From an uncultured Pseudomonadota bacterium (GTDB taxonomy: Bacteria > Myxococcota_A > Bradymonadia > Bradymonadales > Bradymonadaceae), in the NCBI GenBank assembly GCA_950059285.1, contig CATLTV010000006.1, forward strand, positions 1-61,270: a DNA stretch of 61,270 nt. Reading direction: 5' to 3'. Below are positions 53,227-61,270 of this stretch, in pieces. Positions within the stretch are counted from its first letter, which is position 1; each line of letters starts with the position of its first letter. The notes beneath the pieces were generated by a model. It was not told where the DNA came from and did no database searches. It saw only the letters and a program-made list of their open reading frames with translations. The translations under genes and the position numbers were made by a program.

Positions 53227-56200
53227 ATGTCGACCAAGAAACAATACTTGACATACAGAGGCTCCATAAAGTGCCTGATCAGCGATGGTGATACGCTGAT
53301 CTTTGGGACCACACACGAGGAGGGGCTTGATACAGGAGTGTATTTTGCTGAGCCTTCAAAGGGTGACCTGCATCATGTAGAGATGCCTGGCGCATATGCC
53401 ATGGTACATGATGGGAAGATGCTCTACGTCGCAGGTTCAGATCAGCACCTCTATCGCGGTGAGCTCAAGAAGAAAAAGCTCGCCATCATTGGGGATGCGT
53501 TTGATGATATGATCGTGGCGCTTGCTTGCGTCAGTAACTCCCAGCTTGCGGTCGCAAGTGGACAGACCGTGACTATCGTCTCGCGCGCCGATGCGAGCGT
53601 CCACCAGGTGCTCACTCTTGATGAGCCCGTCGCATCCATCACCACGGATAAGAGCGGTGAGTGGCTTGTGGTAGGTTCTGTGCGCGGCACGATGAGTGTC
53701 TTTGAGCGCGAAGATAAGCCCGAGTTCAAGCTCTCATCCAGCAAGAAAATTCATGAGGGCGCGATCTACTCTCTGTTGTTTGAAACAGATGAACTTCGCG
53801 TGCTCTCCACAGCCACAGATCAGAAGCTCCTGGTGACCCATGCGCGTGGTGAGTTGGAGCCCGAAGATCGTGGTGGCAAGGGGATGCATAACAAGCACAT
53901 CACCGCCATGATCCAGGGGATTGAAGGGCGCTTTTACACCACAAGCTATGACAGCAGTGTCAAGGCTTGGCCAGCAGGTCGCACAAACCGTCTGCCCACA
54001 ACACAAAAAGATGGTGTTGTGCGTTCCGAGCATCTCGCCTTGCTTCAGATCGGTGGAAAACCTCACCTCGCGACAGGATGTCTTGATAAGAGCATCCGCA
54101 TTTACGAGCTTGATGAAGAAGGTAAGGTCGGTGAGATCAAGGTAATGCTCCATGGCGCGATGGTCTGGGCAAATCATGTGCTTGGTTCAGGCGATCCTGT
54201 TGAGCGCCAGAACGTGCTGACCTCCTTGTATAACTTCCAGGATGCCGAGTCGCTTCATTTGATCGCTGATCGTATCAGCGCAGACAAGGATCACAAGCTC
54301 AAGGTGTATGCGACACAATTGCTTGGAAAAAGCTCTCATGAGCTTGCCAAGAAATTGCTCGAAGGACTCCTTACGTTCTCCGTGGATGATGTAAGTCACG
54401 CTGCATATATTGGTCTGCGTGATCAGTATGGCTATGAGTCGCTTTATCCGCTTGAGAAGGCGATTGACTCTGGTCACAAGGTCATTTGTGTGCCTGCAGT
54501 CACCGCTCTTGGTGGGCTTGCGCAAAAGAATGAAAAAGCTCTTGAGATGCTCATTCAAACCCTTGAGCGCGATCCTCAGGAGGCGCGTTACGAGGCGTTT
54601 AAACAGCTTGAGCGTTACTACGGTTCCAGGAAGCCAGACAGCGCATTGCTCGCGCTCAAGAGTTCACGTAATGACCTTGTGTGCTCTGCCATCATCCGCT
54701 TCTATCAGCTTGATTTACTGGGCGATGAGCGCGTCGAGGCTGCCGTGCGCAGGCAGCTTGAGTCCAACAACGAGAAGGCCCGTCGATATGCCTTCTGGGT
54801 GAACCTGACACGCTCACCAAAACTCGTGGATATTCTTCGTAGTCGTGATGCCGAAACAAACCGTCAGATCTTTGAGCTGGAGACCGCTGGACTCGCTGAA
54901 GACAAGCGCAAAAAAGGTCCTCCCAAGCAGAAAGCCAAGGAGGTCAAGGGGCTCAAGGAACAGGACTACGCGCCACTGTTTGAGGCGATGGCTTCGCGCC
55001 ACCTTGATACCTGTTTACGTGGTGCCATGGGGCTCGCGGTCCTTCAAGATACGCGCGCCTTTGGTACATTGTTGCAGCTCAGCCGCGAGAACAATGCAGA
55101 TGCGCGCGTACAGACCGCGCAGGCGCTTGAAAAGCTTGGCGATTTGAGGAGCTTGAAGCGTCTCAGAATGATGATTCGCGACGATCAGTCCTCTGTGCGC
55201 GATGCTGCATTTAGCGCGCTCACCAAGCTTGAGAAAGACGAGCCTTTGACCACTGCACGTGCAGGTCTCTCTGCTGCACATGAAGATGTGCGCCAGCGTG
55301 GTCTTGAGGTGCTCTCTCGCATGATGCGTAAGAAGACTCCTGTGGAGGGTGCGCTTGAATTGCTCGGGCGAACACTCAATGATCCTATCCCTAATGTGCG
55401 CTCCGAAGCGTTCAAGGTGTGTCTGAACAAGGACGTCTTTGAGAACTCCGAGGATGCGCTTCGATTTGCCAACGAATCTATCTTTGATGATGTCCGCGAG
55501 AAGATCCTCATTGAGGTTACCGCACAACATCAGGAAGACTGGGCATGGAACATGTTGCTTGAGTTCATGAATGACTCAAGCCAACGACTTCGCAAAGAAG
55601 CTTTCGAGACAGCGCTCTCCAAGGCCAAGAAAGAGCGTCGTATTCAATCGCTCTCCAGCGCGCTTGAATCGCGTTACACCGACGTCCGAATGTACGCCGT
55701 CAACGAGCTCTTGACTCGTCGTCTTGAAGATGTCGAAGATCTCCTCATCAAGGCGCTTGATGACGATGATCAGTCCGTGCGTAGTACCGCGATTCGTGCT
55801 CTGATCACTGCATCTGCGCGTCAACTCCTTGCTCAGGCGATGACCTCCAGCAAGCACGTTGATGTGCAGGTTCAGGCTGCGCGCGCATGTGCTCGCTATG
55901 GCGATGAGCGTGCCCTCAAGACATTGACGGATATCGTGAACGCCGAAGAGCCCAACGCCAAGGATAACAAGGGCCAGCATGACCTCTGGTTGCGTCACCT
56001 TGAGCAGGCCCTTGAAGGACTCGCTGAACTTGGCGACCCGGGCGCTCAGGATGCGATCATTCCTCACATCGAGAGCACGCATTCTTCTGTGCGTCAGGCT
56101 GCGGTCAGGGCGCTTGTGTGGACCTCGCGTCAGGATGCTCTTGGCACCCTGCGTGAAGTGATCAAGCACCAGGACAAGGCCGTGCAAAAAGAGGCCGCGC

Positions 56201-59200
56201 TTGGTCTTGCGTACTGGGGCGATTCTCTTGGCTCGTCCATCGTGTTCACCAACGCGACCTCCCAGAATGAGCAAATTCTTGCAAGTCTTGGGCTGTTTGC
56301 TGGTGCCGAGGAGCACCTTTACTCCTTCCTCGATAGCTCTGACAGAGCGTTACGCAAGCGCGTCTTTGTGATCCTGATGTTGCTTGAGTTGAGTGAAGGC
56401 GACCTCGTGCCAGACAAGTGTCTTGCGGCGATTAGCTCTGCCTTTGCTGATGTGCGTCTTCGCGCGGCACATGGTATTGAGCGCTTCTCTGATTCAGAGC
56501 GCTTTGCCGAGTTTGTGCTCGAGAACCTGAACACTCAGGTGGGGCAAAACATCAATCCTTACAGCCTCTCACGAGAGCTGATGGAAGATCTCTCACGTGC
56601 GCTCTCTCTTGGTTCCACGCCCGTGCGCATTCGTGCTGCGAGGTTGTGTGAAACCCTCTTTGGCTTCAATGAAGACAAGTTCATGCTGGAGTGGAAGACA
56701 TTCCATGAGCGTTTTGAGGATGAACTCAAGGAACTTAAAGAAAAACAAGAGGAATTCAGGAAGAATAATCAGGCTGAAACCGCTGACTCTGGTACGCTCT
56801 CGCGTGCTTGGTCCTACCTCAAGGAGCTTGCCAAAAAGGCGACGGGATCTGCATCTGACGAGTTTGAGGATGCCCTCAGAAGACTTGCATTTGGTGCCTA
56901 TGTTGGGCTCTCACGTGAAGGCAGCAGCGAAACCATCAAGTCAGGCGCTATTCGTGGTATGCACACCCTGTGCAAACATGATGACTCCTTTATCTTCGAA
57001 ACACAGCGTGTCCTGTTACTCGCCCTGGGTGACTCTCAACAAACTGTACGTGCGCTCGCCATGATCACGCTTCAGGAGCTTGAGATGGCCGTGAAACCTC
57101 TCGCGACCGAAGCCCTCGCCACAGGTTACTCCGATATGGGTTCTGCTGGTCTTGTCTTGCTCGCTGAGCAGGTTAGTGCTGCTGAAGGCGAGGCACTTCT
57201 TCAGGAGACCATGCTTACCAAGACCGATGGTCTTGAGTTTGAAGCGATGAAGCTTCTGCAAGCACGTCATGGCACCATCTCTGTCTGGTCTGGAGCGCTC
57301 TCATCAGTATCTCAAAACTTGCGCACCTCTGCCTTGAATGAGCTGCTCTCGCTCTGGGCGACTGAGCAAGATGCCAGGGATGCGCTTAGCACTGTGGCGC
57401 TCAAGTCCAAATACAAGGACGTGCGCATTTCTGCTGCGGATAACCTCGCGTATCGTACGGATCTTCCAGAGGACACCAAGGGGCTCATCTTCGATGTCCT
57501 CGCAGGTGAGAAACTTCAGGAAGGTTCTTATGAACAACGTAGCGCATCAAGCGCAATGATCGTGCTCGACCCCGAGAAAGCAGCTCCTCTGTTGCTTGAT
57601 CGCATCGACCAGGATGAGGCTGAAAACGCCGATGTGAGGGTTCTGATTGCTGCGGCTGGTCAAACGCGTCAGGTCTCCATTATTGACCGTCTCTATGGTT
57701 ACATTGAGGCAGATAAGCAACGTGACGCGGCATTTGATGCAGCGACCATGATCAGTGGTCATGACCAGTACATTCAAGACCCTGACGATAAACATCCCGA
57801 GTCTCGCGATGAGTGGATGAAGTCTCAGTTCACTCGCCATGATGAGATCCTCAGGCGCTTGCTTGAGCTTGCTTATCAGGTCGTGGACGCCCGTCGTGTG
57901 CTCAACTTGCTCAACCCTGCAAAGTGGTCCCTGACCGATGCTGTGGATGATATCTTCCCAACACTGCTCACGTTCTCCGATGAGTCCGTGCAAGAGAAGG
58001 TGACCGAGGTTGTGGGTTGGAGAGCGCGCAAGCGTGGTGGCAGCACCGACCTCCTCAAGAAGGCATTGACCACAGGAACACCTCGTGTGCAGTTCCTCGC
58101 AGCTGAAGGGCTCGCGCTCGCTGGTCAGAAAGATGGCATGAGTGTGCTCATGACTGCGGTGAACTTCATGGAGAGCTACGATGACCGCCGCCGTGCCGTC
58201 TTTGCTCTCGGTGAACTCGCAGATCCTACAGCACTTGAACTCCTGCTTGGACTCGTTCAGGACGAGGAGAGCGATCTTCGTCCTGCCGCTGCTCAAGCCC
58301 TTGGCCACCTGTCCAACAGCGAACGTGGTGACCAGATCTTCAAGATGCTCCTTGGCTTTGCCAAGTCGGATCACTCCGACCTCTCTCGCAGCGCACTCAC
58401 TGGCCTTCGCCACTTCAACACTCCTGATGCCTGGCGAGTCATTCGTAGCCATGCCGAGGATGAGTACAGTTGGTGGAGACGTGAGACTGTGGCTCAGTTG
58501 CTTGGTGAGTACAACGATCCTGCAAACATTGAGCTGCTCAGGCAAATGCTCTTCAATGATGACGACTACGATGTCATCCGCGCTGCTGCCGAGAGCCTCA
58601 AGAAGCTCTATGGCCCAGATAGCCTCGAGCCTGATTACATCTTTGTTCAAGCTGGACAGCTCTGGATTGAGCCCGCAGAAGGTGCTGTCGCGAGGTTGTG
58701 TGAGCGCGGCGAGGTCTCTCGTCTGCTCGAACTCCTCGCCAAAGTGAGCTTCAGCAGCGCAGAGCGTGATGTGGTTCAGCCTCTGGTGAACGCGCTGCTC
58801 TCTCGCGAACCTCTCCCCGTGGATGAGGTCGTGGACAAACTTGCTGATGATAATGTGCGTACCGCACTTATTGCCATCCAGATTGTGGGCCGTGCAGGTA
58901 AGGCTGTGGCCAAGAAACATGGCGCAAAGCTCAAGGCTGCAATGCAAACCACACATGACCTGTGGATTGAAAACTACAGCCTGATGCTCTCCAATCAGTC
59001 TCGCTATCAACAGGCATTCTATGATGTGAACAAGCGCTATGTCTTGTTGTGCTGGGCGTGTGGTCAGCTTGAGGTTGGGTTTGATGAGCTCGTCAAGGTC
59101 ATCGACCTCATTGATGTGCAAGCATCGGTCGACGTCAAGCAAGCTGCGTTGCTCTCCATGGCGATGCCATGGACAGGTAAGAAGGGTGTGGAATACATCG

Positions 59201-59649
59201 CCAAGCTTGTCACACATAAAAACGCTACGCTCCGCTCCATCGCGAGCGCTGCGCTCCAGGAGCTCGACAAGTCTCAGGCCAAGGCGCTGCTTGATCAAAG
59301 CCTTGAGGATGCTGTCATCTTCAGTCGCTTGATGATGAGCGTGAAGCCAGAGGCTGTGAACGCGCTCCTTCGTGAGCACGCTCAAAGCATCCACCTTCAA
59401 GGTGTAGTGATCGGTTACCTCGCTCAACAGGGCGATGAGACTGGTTTGCTGAAAATCCTTGATAGCCAGGAGCTTACAGATGAAATTCGCCACGGAGCTA
59501 TAGATGGTCTCGCTTCCATGGCTACACAGACTGCCATCGATGCACTGGCAAAACTTGGTAAAGATGAAGACGAAGACGAAGATCTGCGCAAGGCCGCATG
59601 GCGTGCTCGTCGACGCGCTATCCGCTCGCAACAAAGTGAGGTGTCCGCA
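53227..59649 (+). CDS. Giant WD40-propeller plus HEAT-array protein
   Basis: A 2141-residue soluble protein, stop at 59650-59652. Residues 1-~310 have WD40-like strands (TLIFGTTHEEGLDTGVYFA, GEWLVVGSVRGTMSVFE, RFYTTSYDSSVKAWPAG, HLATGCLDKSIRIYEL). From ~330 to the end there is a long HEAT-repeat array (DARVQTAQALEKLGDLRSLK, SSVRDAAFSALTKLEKDE, and many others), with lysine-rich inserts near 560 and a charged coiled-coil near 1165-1185. No catalytic motif is visible. It probably forms a large curved scaffold with a propeller at one end. AAGGAAA precedes the ATG. The next gene starts inside its stop (ATGA). Confidence 0.92.
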
Positions 59650-61270
59650 TGAGTCAAGAAGAGAACAACACTACAACTCCACAAGAAGAGCCCGAGGCGT
59701 CCACAAACACACGTGTGGAACTTGGCTACAAGGGCTCAAGTCAGATCGTTGATGAGTCCTCCTCTTCAACCACGCTCGCACTGTTTGGCAACACCAAACG
59801 CGCTGCGGTCAGCGTTCAGGGTAAGCTCAAAAAGCCGCTCGATTTTCGTCAGGCGATTGAGACGCTCTATCGTGTGGTCAAGAGCGACAACCGTCGCGCT
59901 CCCAAGGACCGCTCCGCTTATCTTGCGTACAAGCAAAAGAGCGCAGGTGCAGGACAAAACGCCTTCGATGCTCAACGTGAGTACTTTGAGTGGCTTGAGC
60001 AAAACGACCCCTCATCCTGGCTGGTGCTTGACCCCGTCATCACTGCCCATCCTGATCGCCTCATTTTTGAGGTCTTCAGCAAGGATGAAGGCTCCTATGC
60101 CGCGCTCTCCATTGATTGGGATGCCCTTGATCTCGACAAGGACCCAACCTATGGCACCACAAACATCGACTTCTCTGATGATCTTTATGACGCCATGAAG
60201 CGCATGAGGAGCTACCACACCACCTCGCTCTCTGTGGGCCAGGAGGCGGTCAGCGTCACCACCTCACCCGATCATCCCGAGGTCACCGAACGCAAGGTTA
60301 ACGTGCCAAACTCATGGCTGCGTGGCTTCCTTCAGGTTCAGGCCAGTGCGACGCTCCCATCGACAAAGGTTTCGATCGCACCGATTGATTTCTACAATAC
60401 CTTGAGGCACTTGCGTATGAACGCAGACCTCAAGAAAGGTGGCCGCGCCATTCGTGTGGAACTGATGCCAGGCGAGTATCCTCGCCTCGTGATTGAACCA
60501 CGCGATGAGGTGATTGAAACCGAACATGAGGTGTTCCGTGGTCGCGTCGCTCAGGTGATTCGCATCTGGGGCCGTCGCCGCTGGATGATGCTCACCTCCT
60601 TGCTCCCACTTGCCACAGATATCGAGCTTCATTTGCTTGGTACTGGCTTGCCTAACTTCTGCGTGCTTCGTTGTGGTCCCATGACATTCACGCTCGGTTT
60701 GACCGGGTTCACCACCGCAAACTGGTCTCAGGCCCTTGGTCTTGATACCTTGCTCCCTCGCACAGTCGAGTCTGATAAGAACCTCGACAAGGTGCTCAAG
60801 TTCCTCTCCAAATCCTGGTTTGCCTCTGCCGCTGACCTCGCAAGCTCTCTCAAGCTTAACCCCGCGCAGGTACGTCATGCCATCCAGGTTGGATGTCAAA
60901 ACGGTCAGATCATGTACGATATCGCACATGATGTGTACCGCTTCAGACCTCTGCTCGAGACAATTGACCTCGACGCGCTTGAGTTCCGCAATGCGCGCGA
61001 ACGACTCGCGCATGACCTCATCAATAACAAGGGTGGGAACGTCAAGATCCTGTCCAGAAACACCATCGCTGGGACTGGCGTGCAGTACGTCGGTGAAGTT
61101 CACGTCGAGGCTGACCGTCGCGCCTACCGCTGCGAAATCACCCTTGATGATGAAGGGCGCGTGCGACGCGTGGATGATACCTCGCCGTTTTATCGCAAAC
61201 ACCAGCTCAAGGAAGGTCCAAGCGCTCCTCTGATCGCTCTGCGACTCAAGATCGCTGAACTTCAAAAAGA
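59649..61270 (+). CDS. Winged-helix/SWIM-like protein, zinc ligands lost (partial)
   Basis: The gene starts at ATG 59649, overlapping the previous stop by four bases, and is still open at the window end (540+ residues). Residues ~375-435 have winged-helix character (KFLSKSWFASAADLASSLKL, then AIQVGCQNGQIMYDIAHDVYRF). The end, DDTSPFYRKHQLKEGPSAPL, follows the bacterial SWIM zinc-finger pattern CTC..F...L..GPC.H, but the four ligands are Asp510, Ser512, Ser525 and Pro527. So I infer a SWIM-like fold without zinc. The N-terminus is Thr/Glu-rich and disordered. Partner of the two scaffold proteins before it. Confidence 0.85.
   Translation, partial: MSQEENNTTTPQEEPEASTNTRVELGYKGSSQIVDESSSSTTLALFGNTKRAAVSVQGKLKKPLDFRQAIETLYRVVKSDNRRAPKDRSAYLAYKQKSAGAGQNAFDAQREYFEWLEQNDPSSWLVLDPVITAHPDRLIFEVFSKDEGSYAALSIDWDALDLDKDPTYGTTNIDFSDDLYDAMKRMRSYHTTSLSVGQEAVSVTTSPDHPEVTERKVNVPNSWLRGFLQVQASATLPSTKVSIAPIDFYNTLRHLRMNADLKKGGRAIRVELMPGEYPRLVIEPRDEVIETEHEVFRGRVAQVIRIWGRRRWMMLTSLLPLATDIELHLLGTGLPNFCVLRCGPMTFTLGLTGFTTANWSQALGLDTLLPRTVESDKNLDKVLKFLSKSWFASAADLASSLKLNPAQVRHAIQVGCQNGQIMYDIAHDVYRFRPLLETIDLDALEFRNARERLAHDLINNKGGNVKILSRNTIAGTGVQYVGEVHVEADRRAYRCEITLDDEGRVRRVDDTSPFYRKHQLKEGPSAPLIALRLKIAELQK

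Noticed and set aside
57547-59634. 695-codon open frame antisense to the HEAT array
   Set aside because: It lies fully within the giant gene; a long shadow frame is expected from its codon bias, and its translation has no domain pattern.
1-61270. CRISPR arrays, rRNA, tRNA, transposases and phage genes
   Set aside because: None seen on reading; repeats found are either coding low-complexity stretches or single inverted repeats.

Overview
The window looks like chromosomal DNA of a predatory-type delta-proteobacterium, most likely Myxococcota or Bradymonadales (inference from gene style, not from a marker gene). The signs are many lipoproteins with Asp-Met-rich low-complexity linkers, a C-terminal tripartite anchor of MYXO-CTERM type on a subtilase, a eukaryote-like Ser/Thr kinase, leucine-rich-repeat (LRR) proteins, a phasin-like polyhydroxyalkanoate-system protein, and many large proteins without recognised function. 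I see no rRNA, tRNA, CRISPR array, transposase or phage gene.

Layout. 1-4.1 kb: a secreted TIMP/NTR-like protein, an LRR protein, a small conserved protein and an orphan. 4.3-11.9 kb: a three-gene unit made of a tail-anchored Ser/Thr kinase, an HSP90-like GHKL ATPase, and a 1305-residue protein whose N-terminus looks like the same ATPase fold with its nucleotide-binding residues lost. 12-21 kb: a GGDEF protein behind a structured leader, a PHA-system protein, prolyl oligopeptidase, a second LRR protein, a class II aldolase, and a glutamate-cysteine-ligase-like/CBS fusion coupled to a GNAT acetyltransferase. 21-33 kb: cell-surface and secreted proteins (VWA lipoprotein, ferritin-like lipoprotein, CehA/McbA-type metallohydrolase, catalase-like lipoprotein), an alpha/beta hydrolase and an exonuclease-like/GIY-YIG nuclease fusion. 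33-43 kb: a hybrid histidine kinase, a Nudix hydrolase, then three tandem related beta-propeller lipoproteins followed by a predicted outer-membrane barrel. 43-49.5 kb: an acyltransferase, a secreted subtilase, a DUF938 methyltransferase and a cytoplasmic propeller-like protein. 49.9 kb to the right edge: three very large co-directional genes (HEAT-like with an internal BRCT domain; WD40-like propeller plus a long HEAT array; a winged-helix/SWIM-like protein whose zinc ligands are all replaced), the last cut by the window end.

Two things stand out. First, the 49.9-61.3 kb operon and the 4.3-11.9 kb kinase/HSP90/pseudo-HSP90 unit are the best candidates for poorly described systems. Second, long near-perfect inverted repeats, each unique in sequence, sit between genes: six of the seven convergent gene pairs have one, and several are essentially loopless palindromes of 54-76 bp. 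They probably act as bidirectional terminators.

Limits: all family assignments are by eye from motifs; no database search was possible.
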